Shown in pieces: positions 1 to 12,481 of a stretch of 64,000 nucleotides of DNA. Under the pieces are notes generated by a model. It saw only the letters and a list, made by a program, of their open reading frames with translations, was not told the origin of the DNA and did no database searches. This DNA comes from Lates calcarifer (taxonomy: Eukaryota > Chordata > Actinopteri > Centropomidae), in contig NC_066851.1 in assembly GCF_001640805.2 (NCBI RefSeq), forward strand, positions 1,310,971 through 1,374,970. The letters run 5' to 3'. The position numbers were made by a program, and so were the translations under genes. Each line of letters begins with the position of its first letter. Position 1 is the stretch's first letter.

Positions 1-1299
1 CTTGACATCAGTACATCATAGTCATACTGTAAACTCTGTTGCTCTGATTTTTACTTTTCAGAAATACTGCTCTTACTCTTTTCTGTTTTTTCATTCATTG
101 TTAAGCTACTGTCAGTGATACTCAGCTCTTCCTTCACAGATGATTCACATTAAAAGCCTTTAGGCAGCTCAGATTTCATCACTTTATTGGTAAATCTGAA
201 AAATGCTGAAGGTATTGATTGATGGTGTAATAATGTAATAAAGTACTTAGACATATAATTTTTTGTACATTCCTGGGAAGTATTTAAAAATGTAATGTAA
301 TAATAAATAATTATTTTACATCAGACTATCATACTTTGGTGTGTTGCTCTGATAGAATCAGTGCTGTGGAAATATACATTTGAATGAATTTACCATGTGA
401 CCCTTTTTCTTTTTTTTTCTTCTTTTTTTTAAATCAATACTTACACATACTTGCACATACATTTGCACTTGCATTTGCACTGAAAAACTGAGGCCTATGC
501 AAACAAAATTTTGTTCTGTATACACTTGCTGCATACTGAATGACAATAGTCAAAAGTCTGTCTAAGTCTCTAAGTCTAAGTTATTTGAGAAGATGGCATT
601 TTAGTCATATTGATTTCATTTTTTGAACCTGTAGATTACATTATGTTTTATGAAAGGAATGCCATGCAGGCCTACATTCAGAATAGAAAAAAATAAAAGA
701 TAAATAAAATTTCTCTCTAGAATAAAAAATCCAGGAATCTCTGCAGAGGTAAGATAACAAATGTCCCTGAGAAAGAAAAGATCACCTGTCACAAGTGTGG
801 AGAATGTAGAGAGATGTAGAGAGAATTGGACAATATGGATGAACAGAGTATAAACATAAGAACCAGGCTTTAGGTAGTGGTCATGACTTTCTTTGGTCTT
901 TTTCTACAAGGACAGAAACAGCATTAGCACTCACAATAGAGACTGTAACACATAGGGGGTGAGATAGAAATAGAGAGGACTCCCTCATTTCCCTCCCCAG
1001 CAGTCTCAATGGCTCTGTGGCATTCCCTGATGAATGTGAGTTGAACATCAGGAGGGCTGGAAGGGAGAAAGAGAACCAGAGAGTGACCAAAAAAAAAGGC
1101 TACTACCACTGAAAGCAAGACAGAGTGGTGTGACATTGATTGATGTCTGAGCGCTCTCCCTGATTCGCTGATTAAACCCATCAATCTATATGCAGAAGAG
1201 GTGTCTGATGCAAATAGGTCCAATCAGGCAGAACAAAGTGGTTTTGTCAGGAAGTTATGGAAATAAGACCATGCCTACCATTATAGGTAAGGCCAAGAG
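1..1299. other. Non-coding, nothing recognised
   Basis: AT-rich unique sequence with short homopolymers. Small frames here show no protein-like composition. Confidence 0.6.
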
Positions 1300-1480
1300 A
1301 ACACAACGAGCAGGTGGGGATCTGATGCTGTGATGCTCCAAATTAGGAGATTACATGCTCGCCGCTCCCCTCCGTTTGGTCTTGCTCCGATGGCCAAATT
1401 GTTCTGCCATTCTTTCTTTTCTTCGCTTAGCGGTCAAAGCCTGGTGGCAGCGTATGCTACACTACACAATGCAATTGCCC
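1300..1480. other. Conserved-looking unique sequence (candidate non-coding element)
   Basis: Locally richer in G+C and CpG, free of simple repeats, with homeobox-style cores (aaattaggagatta; tgcaattgc). Looks selected, but no homologue was compared. Confidence 0.25.
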
Positions 1481-1504
1481 AGACCGCTTTGTCTGCAGCA
1501 GTAT

Positions 1505-1528
1505 GGGGAGTGGGGGTGGGGGGTGGGG
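1505..1528 (+). other. G-run cluster with G-quadruplex potential
   Basis: Four runs of at least four G separated by loops of one to three bases (gggg-agt-ggggg-t-gggggg-t-gggg). Confidence 0.6.
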
Positions 1529-1560
1529 CATTTAAGAAATAAAACATGGTCTACTGCTCC

Positions 1561-3561
1561 GAGACATTAAGGGAGCCTACCTGTGGAATTAGGCAGTCAT
1601 CAATAGTTTTGACAGATATTGGAATTATGATTCACGTTTGACCTTCCTTCTTCAGTCACATAACCAAAGACCTTGATTTCTAATACTGCGCCATGGTGCC
1701 ACACCACCAGGTGGTCCCACACCACCTGAGCAGCCTGACCTGCCCACAGCTCATTTGAATGAGGTAGAATAGAAAGGAAAAAAAAGAAGAAAAAATAAAA
1801 AAAATAGTTGTCAAGGAAAATGCATTTCTTATAAGAGCAGAGAGGAAAAAAATGAACCTCTGAAGGTGTCGGGGTGTCATTAATTTGAGATGGGTGCTGT
1901 CTTTTTTTTTCTTTTTTAACTTAATTCCTTTTTGTATTTTCTTTTTCCACCTTTCCTCTTTTGTTGCCCTAGTCTACAAAGCCTGACCATTTCAATATTT
2001 CAGCCTATCTAATAACAGTCATTCCTCTGTGGATTCTCTCTGCCTCATCTCACGTACATGCGTGTGTATGTGCATGTGTGTGTGTATGTATGTGTGTGTG
2101 TGTGTGTCATGGCCTCCCTCTCTCTCTCCTTCACTTTCTCTCTGCGAGAGCATGCCTCTCTCCCTCCCCGTCCAACCATTTGTGATCTGAATCAGTTTAA
2201 TTAAGTAACAAATTCTGTTGGCATAGTAACAGCCTAGCTAATTTATCATGGGAAATAGTCTGTAAGACACACAGGTTGCTTGGCAACAGCCAATGGTGGA
2301 ACAGGATGCAGCAGTGACAAACTGCACAGGATGCAGATGCATGTGACGTTTGAGTGGCATCACAAAAAGAGGTGTGACTTGATGTGTGTGAGGAGATGTG
2401 GAGATCAAGGACAACAACAAATACATTTTTTAAATTAACATCTATGAGCAACATTCATTTCATAAACATTTACCCTTAATCAGTGGACCATTCCAGTGGT
2501 TCACAAGGTTCATCTCAAGAGTCACAAGATGAGTGATAGAAAGCAAGGAACATCTTAATCTACCATACAAATTTAAATTCATTTTCTGTACCTCAGTCTT
2601 TTTTTGTAAAATATTGGATAGTTTTATCCTTTGCAATTATTAAAAAAAAATAATAAAATAAAAATAGATATATAGAGGGGGGAATTACTCTGTGGTGGAT
2701 GTACACAAGCTGTGAAAATGGTTGCAAGCACACACGGCTTCATTTGTGTCAAATTTCAAACAATAATCTAGCCATAGATCTCAATCTGCTAATTAATAAA
2801 GTTCTCCCTCTTTTGATTCCAAAGAAACAGCAAACATTAAATGCATCATTGCTTCATGTGCACATGAAGGTTTATTTTTCTTTTCTTTCTTTTTTTACTC
2901 TAGGGAAGACCTTGCAGACACTGGCTTTTTACACCATTTACAGAAGATGTAAAAGCTTTCATGAACTGGCTATAGGTTGACTCCCTGCTGCGTTACAACA
3001 ATCAGTGACAGAAAAGTAGCAACAGTGACATTTATTCATATGAAAATGTCACTGATTATTACTTTAAAAGTTGCAGAAAATGCAGCTCTTGAGCCACGGT
3101 GATAACAACTCACAGAAAAACACGTGTACATGTAGATGTGGAGTCTTTAGTGAAGTGACAGTAGCCTTCAATAACGTCACTGAGGGATCTGTATAAACCA
3201 CATTTCTCTGCTTTTTAGAGATGTGGAGTTTGCGGCCAGTGCTGGAACAGTGGAATTATTAATTTTATTACACACTTTGGGAGCTCTGTTTTGGTGTTCT
3301 TGTGGAACAATGTTCAACAATTTATCGGGTGAACTCAAGGCAACACCTGCCACCGTTAAATTTCTGACTTTTGATGTGATTCAGAGTGGTCCACCTAGTA
3401 GGAGATCCACTCACTTTGACTATAAAATATTTGATGAAATGTCAATAACCAGCACCTGATTTGATTTGCCACTACTCACCAGTACTCACCAGTTGGTTTC
3501 TAACTATGTACTGATGGTAAAGATGTGATTCCTTTCTAATGAAAGTAAGCACTCATGTTGT
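1561..3561. other. Non-coding, nothing recognised except the (TG)n run at 2058
   Basis: AT-rich unique sequence. The 78-codon plus frame at 3223-3459 lacks recognisable motifs. Confidence 0.55.
2058..2107. repeat. (TG)n microsatellite, interrupted
   Basis: Alternating TG with ATG/CATG interruptions. Confidence 0.9.
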
Positions 3562-3598
3562 AGTTCAGTTCATGTTGTTCAGTTCAGTTCAGTTCAGT
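3562..3598. repeat. (AGTTC)n short tandem repeat
   Basis: Imperfect pentamer run (gttcagttcagttcag) directly beside the LINE fragment at 3604; pentamer tails are typical of LINE 3' ends. Confidence 0.75.
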
Positions 3599-3603
3599 CT
3601 CTC

Positions 3604-3990
3604 CCACTTATCTGAGAATCAGGTTGCAGTGGCAACAGGCTAAGCGGGGCATTCTAGACCTCCCAGGAAGCATCCTAACCAGATGCCCAAACCACCTCAA
3701 CTGGTTCCTTTTGACACCAAGGAGCAGGGGCACCCTATCTCTAAGGCTGAGCCCAGAGTCGGAACATAGATCGACTGGTAAATTGAGAGCTTTGCCTCCC
3801 TCTTCACCTGGTACAGCTGTCAATCTCACGCTCCATCCTCCCCTCACTCATGAACAAGACCCAGAGATACTTAAACTCCTTCGCTTGAGGCAGAAACTCT
3901 CCCCCCACCTGGAGGGAACAATCCACTGTTTTCCAGTTGAGAACCATGGCCTCAGACTTGGAGGTGCTGACCCTCATCTCACTACCTTAC
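3604..3990 (-). mobile_element. LINE fragment, ORF2 C-terminal region (RWFGHLVRM type)
   Basis: The minus-strand ORF at 3608-3847 reads SLRDRVPLLLGVKRNQLRWF followed by GHLVRMLPGRSRMPRLACC. The preceding part (3850-3985) encodes STSKSEAMVLNW and KEFKYLWVLFMSEG in another frame. Both are standard signatures of the ORF2 end of a common fish LINE. The same family appears at 47690-50700. Clade not resolved by eye. Confidence 0.7.
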
Positions 3991-4560
3991 TGTGTGGGGG
4001 GGGGGTTGAGTGCCCCCGTGAACCTGGGAGCTATGTTGTAAATGGACTGTACTTATATAGCACTTTTCTAGTCTTTTCGACCACTCAAAGTGCTTCACAC
4101 TACAGATCACATTCACCCCATTCACACACAGCGTGTCTTTGCTTTCTAGTAAAGACACACACATTCGCACATCGATGACAAACATCAGAGCCAACTTGGG
4201 GTTCAGTATCTTGCCCAAGGATGGCGGACTGAAGGAGCTGGGAATCGAACCACTTGGTGGGCGACTGTTCTACCTCCTGAGCCACAGCCACTGGGGCAAT
4301 AGCCCCTGGTAGGGTCTCCCAAAGCAAACTAGTCCTGGGAGAGTGGCCAGACTAGACTGATGAAATGGAATGTTCGAGAGTTCGCCACCTCACATGGAAA
4401 AGGGAAACCGGGGCATGATGTAAAGCTTCATGAACTGGCCGATGCAGGATAGCATCGCTTGGGTGCTTTGGCAAGGCAAAGGCAGGGCCCCAGGCGTGCC
4501 AACACCTGGTGGCGTAGACTAGCTCTAGTTCTTGTGTATTTCAGGTAAAACAGCCCTGCT
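3990..4560. repeat. LINE-associated 5'-like repeat sequence interrupted by SINE family 1
   Basis: The bases before the SINE (gtgaacctgggagctatgtt) and after it (cccctggtagggtctcccaa, ggaaaagggaaaccggggca) look like one repeat broken by the insertion. I recognise the style from the leader region of the LINE at 3604, but cannot prove continuity. Confidence 0.35.
4038..4290 (-). mobile_element. tRNA-derived SINE (family 1), near full length
   Basis: On the minus strand the head carries a box A-like TGGCTCAGGAGG (4273-4284) and a perfect box B GGTTCGATTCC (4241-4251), the two internal promoter elements of RNA polymerase III. The body has the fish-wide pattern cttgcccaagg, then cattcacc, then ccactcaaagtgcttcaca. 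Further copies are at 38248-38476, 26278/29188 and 29395. It sits among LINE-like repeat DNA that continues on both sides. Confidence 0.75.
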
Positions 4561-4879
4561 CAAACAAGTCATGGGAGGAGATAAAAATGTGCAGCAGTGT
4601 CTCCAAAATCAGTTGTGCATGAATGGTCAATAGAGGGTCCGACACATAACAGGAGTATTTTCTAAACATTAATTTTGCCTTTATTAGGTAGCAACAGCAA
4701 AGATCTGGCTGGAAAATATTCTAGGGAGCAGGGCTTGACATTAGTACCCACCCACCCACCAAATGTGGGTGGAATTTGGCAGTGGTGGGTAGCACACTCT
4801 TACACGCCACTTTGGCAAGTAGCATATTCTATATATATACATTATTTATACATATGTGTGTGTTTTTTATTGCTGTCTT

Positions 4880-5340
4880 CTCCACCAACACAGGCCATAT
4901 CATCAACATTTGAACAACTTGACATTACTGCTGTGACCAGTCATTTCATTTGTGTAAATGGAAAACAGCAGCGGAGACAGGACACATTCTTGCAGTGCCA
5001 CCGTGTTTAAAACAAGCTCATCTGAGTAGATCGCGTCCATCAAGACTATCACAGTGAATGAGGCCCCCTCTAAAGAGCGTCAATTTGCGTGGTGTTAAAA
5101 GCAGAACTAAAATCAATAAAAAGCACACAAGAAAATGATTTGGGTTGTTGTAGATGTTTGGTATTTGGTCTACCATAGTCAGAGTTGCCACTCTTTCTGA
5201 TTTTTAAGAAAATTGGAGCGGGTCTTGCTGATCCCAAACAGAGGACTTAAGATGGGTACTGGTTACCACACAGCTAAAAGCTAAAAGTGAGGTGAGAGTG
5301 ACTGGTCTAAAATCTTTCTTTTACTGTGGATTTTTTCCAT
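4880..5340 (-). mobile_element. Degenerate non-LTR retrotransposon fragment
   Basis: Antisense of a LINE-like reverse transcriptase region. The plus-strand text (ggacacattcttgcagtgcc, aaaagcagaactaaaatcaa, gtgagagtgactggtctaaa) has the look of decayed fish LINE RT sequence read backwards. No open frame survives and limits are approximate. Confidence 0.4.
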
Positions 5341-7794
5341 AATTCTGTTTCAGACTCTGCTTAATGGTTGTATCTTTCCACAGAATCACAACTCCTTTAT
5401 TCTGGTGATAGCCTGCCTTTTTGAATCTTTTGCAGGCTTTTGTATGTTTTTTTAGTTAGGTCACTACATGTTTATGATTACATATTATATTCTACTTTCC
5501 ATGCATGCATTTCACTCAGTAGCAATGGGTATTATGTTCTGACTTCCAAACTTTTTAATTTAACTTAACTTTATTACACATAACAGTAAGGGTTATTACA
5601 TTAGCTTTTATAAGACTTGTAATTGGAAGGCTATGCTAATGCAATTTACTTAAATGTTGAACACTACCTTTAACTACCTGGAATATATGGTGTTAGCATT
5701 CAGATTGCTTTTGTCTGGACACCTCTCACTGGTTTGATGTGAACAGGGTTCTGTTAGAGCAGAGTGATTGTGGATGAATCAGAGTTAAATGTTATTTAAA
5801 TAAAAATCTCATAGCAGTTGTGGAGTTCTGTGCCCATGTTGTCAGGCCACTGTCAGTTATAAGTAATGTAACACATTAGTGCAGATTGCCTTCTTTAAAT
5901 GGTGGAGATAAAAGCTCAATGCAGGGCATGGGAAGGTCTAAGAAAAGTCTAAGAAACATGTAAGACTGAATCATTTTCTTTATATTTGACCTTTGACTTT
6001 CTTGTCTCAGGATTTCTCGTTTACTGCAGTTTACCACAATGATAATCTGTCATTTCCATCATCATACCACAGCTATACAGCCTCAATATCAGTCCCATTT
6101 ACTGTAATGTCAAGACACAAATTCAAAAGAGAAAAGTACAGCTCTGATAGGCTTCAGTTTTTCATGACAATTGTCACAGTGTGCAGACCGTTTCCATTTG
6201 CGACAAAGATGTTTGGTGTAATGCATATCCTTGATATGCTGTCTCTCTCCAGTGCACAGTCCTATCATAAACCCTAGTGGCCCTAACGAATGGTGCACTC
6301 ACCGGACTATGTGGTTACATGATGAAAGTTATTCATCACATTTGAATTATTCTAATCAATTTGCTGTCAGGCTAACTGCTGTGGCCGTTACACTGACGCT
6401 GTCGTCAAGCATCATTTGGTTTCAGCTTGGTGTTGCCTGTGAAATTTATACTTTCCATAAGTACTCGTAAAACCTTCAAAGCATGACTGAGCAGGGAGAC
6501 TCACCCCCACCCTGTTAACAGCCCCGACCAGACACCCCAGTCGAGACGACAGCTGCTGACAACAAAGTCACTCACAGACAAATAGCCAAAATTATGTACA
6601 GAACTCTGCAATAGCACAAAACAGTTTGTGAACACAATAAAGAGCAGTAGGTATCATTTTTCCTTTTCCAGCACACAAATAAAGATGCTTAAGAATGAGT
6701 AGGTCTGAGATCTCAATGGCCAATTACAAAGTGACATGAGGTCTCACTCATAACAGCTGTAAGCATCCGCTACCCTGAGTTACTTCCTACATTTAACAGT
6801 GAGCATAAAAGCTGGTTAAAGCCAAAACAACAAGCCAGTCAAATCCCACCAGTGAATATAGAAACCCTTAGCCTGCCAGGACAGAGGCAAATGGACAGAT
6901 ACATATTGTGCCTATTCTTTTCTTTTGTCAGTTCATTGTGTCTCTTATCATCTGATCATACATTAAATGACAAGTCCAGACTCAAGAGAACAGAGTATGT
7001 CTTTCATACACACACCTCATTATAAAATGTATTGATAATTTATCATGTTTCATAGTCTCATGTTTGAACAAGAGCCACTCACTTTTTCATAAAACTCATG
7101 ATGGCAATCTAAAGAAGCTGAACCTGGTAAGGCTTCTGTAAATAAGTGTTACAGAGGCATTACAAAAATCATATGCATATAAAGAAAACAGCTGCACAAT
7201 TTTAACTCAGTAAGGCTTTCACCATTTTTGTCCAATTTGTTTCCTCAAATCCCTTTTCACATAAGTATTTCTATAAATTCAGTGCTACACGGCACCAGGA
7301 AGAGACTTTATACCTTTGTTTTTCAAAATAACTAAAACCTTGATTTGGAAGTGGTCAGGCCCATTCTGTCATTTAAATTCTACATAGTCTGGACACAATC
7401 CAGCTACAAAAGCATATACAGTAAGAGATGGAAAGTGACCCCCACTTTAGCAATTCGGCCTCAAGAGAGACTGAGCATCGCTGTTCAGGTCCAGTTGTGG
7501 ACTCTGTCTCATGAAATCATATTTTATCTAATCTTTGCCGTCCAATTTTAAAAATAACATCAAAGTGAGTGAGTAGTGAGAAAGTAGACAAACAACAGGA
7601 CAAGCAGCCCTGCCTCCATCCAAAGAGTAGGATGTAAACTCCCACCCTCCACCACTACCTCCTCCCACCAAAGGTGAAATAAGATTGTCACTCTGACACA
7701 TCCACTTGCTCTTGATGAGCTTTGGAATAAATATGCAAAAAAGGGGGGCTTCCTGGTGGAGAAGGAAGGGAAGGAAAAAAAAGAGGCAATCAAG
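5341..7794. other. Non-coding unique sequence
   Basis: No repeat or gene recognised. A slightly CpG-richer patch at 6360-6470 may be conserved. Confidence 0.5.
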
Positions 7795-8036
7795 ATAGCT
7801 GCGGTCCCTGGCTGGACTATAAATCTCTGTCTGTTTCAATCGCTGCTGTGGCCGAAACGGTGTAAAATTCGAGCTGGGATGTCATCAATTTCTGTTAGCT
7901 CTTCTGTCCCTTCCTGTGCTGGTCGGCGGGCAGCTGTGATGGATTGATTTTGTCACTTGTGCTCAGTTCACAGTATGTTAACATGGAAGGGCAGAGTTGG
8001 GTTATGGAGAGAGGGTTATTAGGGGCCCGGCTGTGA
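7795..8036. other. Conserved-looking unique sequence (candidate non-coding element)
   Basis: Balanced, CpG-containing sequence (gtggccgaaacggtgtaaaa, gggatgtcatcaatttctgt) between AT-rich stretches. Confidence 0.25.
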
Positions 8037-8040
8037 CTGG

Positions 8041-8044
<4 letters not shown>

Positions 8045-8078
<34 letters not shown>
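8045..8078. repeat. (CT)17 microsatellite
   Basis: Uninterrupted dinucleotide run at the start of a longer C+T-rich tract. Confidence 0.95.
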
Positions 8079-8081
<3 letters not shown>

Positions 8082-8450
8082 TGTTAAGGTCTCTCATGCT
8101 GTCTCCTAGCCCTGTCACTCCACCTTACACTCAATATACTTGCTCTCTCATTCATCAGAGCCCATTCCCTTCCACATCTGCATCCACTTTATTTCTACAT
8201 ACCTCCACCTATCCCCTTTTGTCTCTGTCTACGTCTGCCTATCCTCACCAACTGTTTTTACATATTCCACCTAAGACCTGCCAACCTATTTTGCTCCTTT
8301 CACCTATATATGTCATGTCTATTTATCTACTTCTACTTACCTCACCTATCTCCAGCTTACTTCCGCCAGCCTTATCTCCTCCCCCATCTCCCTTCAGCTA
8401 ACTCTACCTACTTTTATCTGTTCTCGCCCTTGTATCCATCAAGCAGCAAC
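8079..8450. repeat. C+T-rich, G-poor tract with degenerate CCTA/TATC units
   Basis: About 370 bp following the (CT)n run, with very few G on the plus strand and recurrent cacctatc, tctacctac and ctcacctatc motifs. Probably a decayed microsatellite. A 134-codon plus frame across it (7997-8401) is a low-complexity artefact. Confidence 0.65.
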
Positions 8451-8729
8451 TATACTAATCCCTGGATGTTGATGGCAATATCAAAAGACCAGTATCAAAG
8501 ACTCTCTGACTGTAATTAAGTCTGCCTAAAGTAACAAAGTAACAACTTTTCCTAAAGACAACGGTACAAAATAATGGACAAAATCACAAGTCAAGTGAGA
8601 CTATATGCAGTCAAGTCTAGGCAAATGATTTCAGGTTGAGTTGCAAATCCTCACATTCATGACTTGACACTGACTCCAGTCCTCTCTTGAAATCAATGAA
8701 AGTTTTAAAAAAAATACCCATTGGAATTT

Positions 8730-8965
8730 ACAATCAGTCAGCTACAACATTAAATCCACTTGTTTACTGTTTGTTGAGGCAGCTGCCATCGGGGAGCATG
8801 TTTGCCATGGGGGTCATGCTGGGTCTTCAGCAGTGTTAAATTGGGTGGTACATGTCAAAGTAACATCCAGATGAATGCCAGGACCCAAAGTTCCAGCAGA
8901 ACATTGTATTGTAACAAAATGATACATTTTATTCACTTCACTTGTCAATGTCAATATTCTGTGCG
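8730..8965 (-). mobile_element. Internally deleted Tc1/mariner-like transposon
   Basis: The left end has caatcagtcagctacaacat, close to the terminal sequence of a common fish Tc1-like family. The middle (gtggtacatgtcaaagtaac, atgaatgccaggacccaaag) is antisense transposase 3' coding sequence. The right end (attttattcacttcacttgt) is the sub-terminal part of the other end. Only about 235 bp of an element usually well over 1 kb remain. Confidence 0.65.
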
Positions 8966-9169
8966 CAAAAAAGAAAAAAAAAAAAAGAAATTGAGTTGAA
9001 ATTCTCTACTCCTGTCCACATCTGGCTGATCTGGTGTTTGTAGTAGGTTGGTCTCCATTTAGATATTCAAGGTAGTCCATGGTGCACTGTTAAGCAGAAA
9101 TTAAACCTGCCTCTTTGAAGAATTAATTTAAGTCTGAAGTCAGTCAAGGAGTAGCTCTAATCCTCCCTC

Positions 9170-9304
9170 TTGCAATAGGCTTGGTTTAATCTAGAACAGG
9201 CTAAATCTATGACTAAGATCTGTCAGTGCAAGCTGTGTTAAGACAGTTTAACCAGACATTTTAGTCTGGGACTAGTCTTAAGTCCTGTCTGTGAAACTGG
9301 CCCT
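9170..9304. mobile_element. MITE fragment, one terminus (CCTGTCTGTGAAACTGGCCC end)
   Basis: The segment ends ttaagtcctgtctgtgaaac and contains agtctgggactagtc and aatctagaacagg, the pattern of a widespread fish MITE whose termini read GGxCAGTTTCACAGACAGG. The other terminus is not found. Confidence 0.45.
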
Positions 9305-12256
9305 TAGCAGTGTAACAGTGTTTAACCTTGATCCATGTTTCAAACTTTACAGTGTTGGGTCCTTTGAGGGAATTTGGAGAAGGGTGAAGGAACCCTGCTC
9401 ATCCCTCTTACTGCACCTGTATTTGTTCATCTTCATCATCGCCACATTCTCCACACACAGTAAAAGCTTCCTACCTCCACCCATCTCTCTATGAGCCCCC
9501 TCCTTATGGCCTCCCAGTTTTCTGAGAGACCAACTTTATCATCAGATGGAAATGGAAAGCCCATGAAGCAGTGGTAATCCTCTGAGAGGTGCCACGTGGA
9601 AATCCTTGCACAATACAGAGATGACAGAACAAAGAGCTTTCATGATGAATAAAGCAAAAAACTCGACTGGAGAGGGCCATTATGAAATTCCATTATGTCT
9701 TTATCTTGGACTGGTCAACACAATCGCAGTAACATGGCACCTTCTTGATTTAAACACCCCAGGATGAGTTTCACTCATGCCATAATTACTTGAACACTAG
9801 AGGACACAATTACATTCTATAATGTCAAATGCTAACCTTTAGTAGTCGCTAATGGGTGAGTCCATAAGAGTTTAAATACTGGATCAAACAAGATTTATAA
9901 TACACTTTCCAGAAGGGGAAAAAAAAACAACTTTCCAAAATCAACATCCATTTCCATTTTCATAATGATATCTTTCTGCGTTATGTATGAATGGCACCTT
10001 AAGGTTAGTCAAATGGTTTTTGGTTAAGGCAAATCATTTATGATTGAGATTCAGCAACTAAAATACTTAAGGGAAGACGCACAAAAGGTCCATTTTTAAT
10101 ATAACTTAATAAAACATTTTGGCAAGGATCCCTCACATTAGGTTACAAAAGAGTGGTGGTGAGTTATTGGAGAGCTATTTACTGTTTCCTGCCACTTTCC
10201 ATAAATAGTAGGACTATCTTACAGTAACTGCTATCTTTAATAGGGACTGACAGGTTTGGGGCAAAACAAAACAAAATTACCTCTATTCCTCAACAGAAAA
10301 TGTCTAACATTAACATGGTGTCAAGCTGAATGAATGTAGTTAAATGAAGAGGAAATTCATTCTGATTATCAGGCTGATTATTTGTATCCCAAGCAGGAGA
10401 GACCAACCAGATAATGTGTAGCAAAACACACATTTACTGCCGAAAATGTGAGCAATAATTACAGATCCAGGGGAGCTGGCAGCAAAACAAATGGCTTAAA
10501 CGTGTGTGTGTCTTTGTCCATGAGTGTATGTCTAATGTATGTTTGATACACACACACACACACACAAACACCACAGAGATAGAACAAATGTCACTCAGTT
10601 TTTGACCCTGTCCACTGCTGCCAATATCAGTATCACTAATCTACATTCATTCCTAGCTCACTGACATTTACCACCAGGGACTAGTACCGGATCAGTTAAT
10701 CAGAAAAAACTTCATCCATGTACAGGTCAAACACACAGCATGCCTCTAGAATGACACTTTTCTTCAGCCTTCATACACAAAAACAACACTGAGGGGTGGG
10801 GTGGATGTGTTATAGGTCATGAGAGACATTAAACCATCCTGCCATCACACAGGAATGTTTGTACATGATTACATCTGTTGAGCAGCCGTTACTACAAATC
10901 AACAATTTGGTTGGGGCTGCATGTCATGCAGCATAGAGCTTTATATAAACTTTACAGCCATTCACAGCAAATCTAGGTGTTGATCAGTCAGACTGCAGTT
11001 CACAGTGAGGATGATGATTTGCCATACCATAGAGCAAGGTTGTATTTAGTTGGCAACACATGTAATCTGGTTTTCACAGTAAATCAGAGAATGTTAGCTA
11101 CTATTGCATTTCTATACATGGAATGAGACACTGGGTGGTCAGCAAAGAGAGGCAAATTTTTGCTGCATTCTTAGTTCAGTCACTTATAACTTACAGTAAC
11201 ACAATGACCTGTGACTACTGCATCAGACAGAACTAAGCCAGTCCCTGCCTTTAGTATTGTCCAGTTTGATTGTACTGTAATCTGGATGAACAGGTTGTTG
11301 ATCTTAGGCCAATCTGAACAGAGCCCAAAGCCTTAAGTGTGTATATGCTGCTTTTTATCAACTTCCCCCTGAAGCTCAGAAAATGTTGCCAGTTGTTGGT
11401 GGCCAGTGGAACCTTCCTCCTACACAGGTTCAGCAAGAAGGAATCATCACTGTTGAGCATTTCTATAAGATAGTATGCCTTTTAAGAACTAACTACTATG
11501 CAGGGCAAAGCAACCAGATTTGCTCCGCTTCAAAGTGTCTTGCTTTGCTTTGCAGGCCATACAGTATGCAGTATGTGATACAACAGTGACACACAAGTTG
11601 ATGAGAATGATTGGCATCACAGTAGTGTGCCAGCCCCTGGTTCAGGAGCCTTAGCTATAAGTGGCAAATACTATTAAATACTATTATTGTTAATGAATAA
11701 TAAGGAGCTCTACTGGTTAGTTGCTAGGATTAGAGGACAAAACTTTTAACTTCCTTATCTGCCAAATGTCTGCACAATGTTCACAATGACTAATATCCTG
11801 TCTCATATTCAGTCAGCAGTAGCATTCATACATGAGTCAGCATGTATGAATGCTACTGCTACTGATATCTATACTGCACCTAATGGATGTCTGTCCCTCC
11901 TGTAAAAGGGGTCTTTCTTCAGTTGCCCATTCCAGTTTGTATGGGATTTTCCCATAACCGTCTAGGACAACTTGGCGAAATTGACATTACTAGTTGTTCA
12001 CTTCAGTGACTGTACATTACAATGACCAGTTGCCCATCTGATGACCATCCTGTCCTAAGCAGACCTCTGCTGCCTTCACTGATGACTGGACATCTTAATA
12101 TGGCCAGTTTCTAAGGTCACTGCACAAATATGCATAATTTATGTGAGGCAAAAGACTTAGAGGCTGAACAAAACTAATCTGGTTGTGTGAGTTTTTCAGT
12201 CTGTTCTTTCACATAGGTATCTTTATGTGTGGAGTGTATTTAATTGTTGCAAGCCA
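9305..12256. other. Non-coding unique sequence
   Basis: Short (CA)n run near 10547-10566. A complex patch at 10360-10495 (agcaataattacagatccag) could be a conserved element. No gene seen. Confidence 0.5.
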
Positions 12257-12481
12257 TTAACCCTAAAAACACTAACGTCAGGTGATTTTCACCCACGCAA
12301 TTGTGACACATGATTTTCATTGTGTTGCCGCCTGTCTGAGTTGCATGGGTCTTTGGGTAGCTTCAGGGTGCTCACTGACGTTATTGAAGGTAGGTGTGTT
12401 CCCCTGGCACATGTTCAGGTGATTTTCACCCGACATTAGTGATTGAGAGTAAAATATTAGACATTAGTGTTTGTGTATTAA
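12257..12481. mobile_element. piggyBac-like MITE bounded by TTAA
   Basis: TTAA occurs at both limits (12257-12260 and 12478-12481). The inner ends are inverted: left AAACACTAACGTC (12268-12280), right, reverse complemented, AAACACTAATGTC. A second inverted pair, CACTAAYGTCRGGTGA, lies at 12270-12285 and at 12426-12441 on the opposite strand. The near-palindrome ggtgattttcacc occurs at 12281-12293 and 12418-12430. The right side carries a duplicated gacattagtg (12432-12441 and 12460-12469). TTAA targets and a CCCT start are piggyBac hallmarks. Confidence 0.55.

Noticed and set aside
3624..4178. 184-codon plus-strand frame
   Set aside because: It runs antisense through a LINE fragment and into a SINE; the protein-like signal is on the minus strand.
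7997..8401. 134-codon plus-strand frame rich in L, S, P and T
   Set aside because: Product of the C+T-rich repeat tract; low complexity only.
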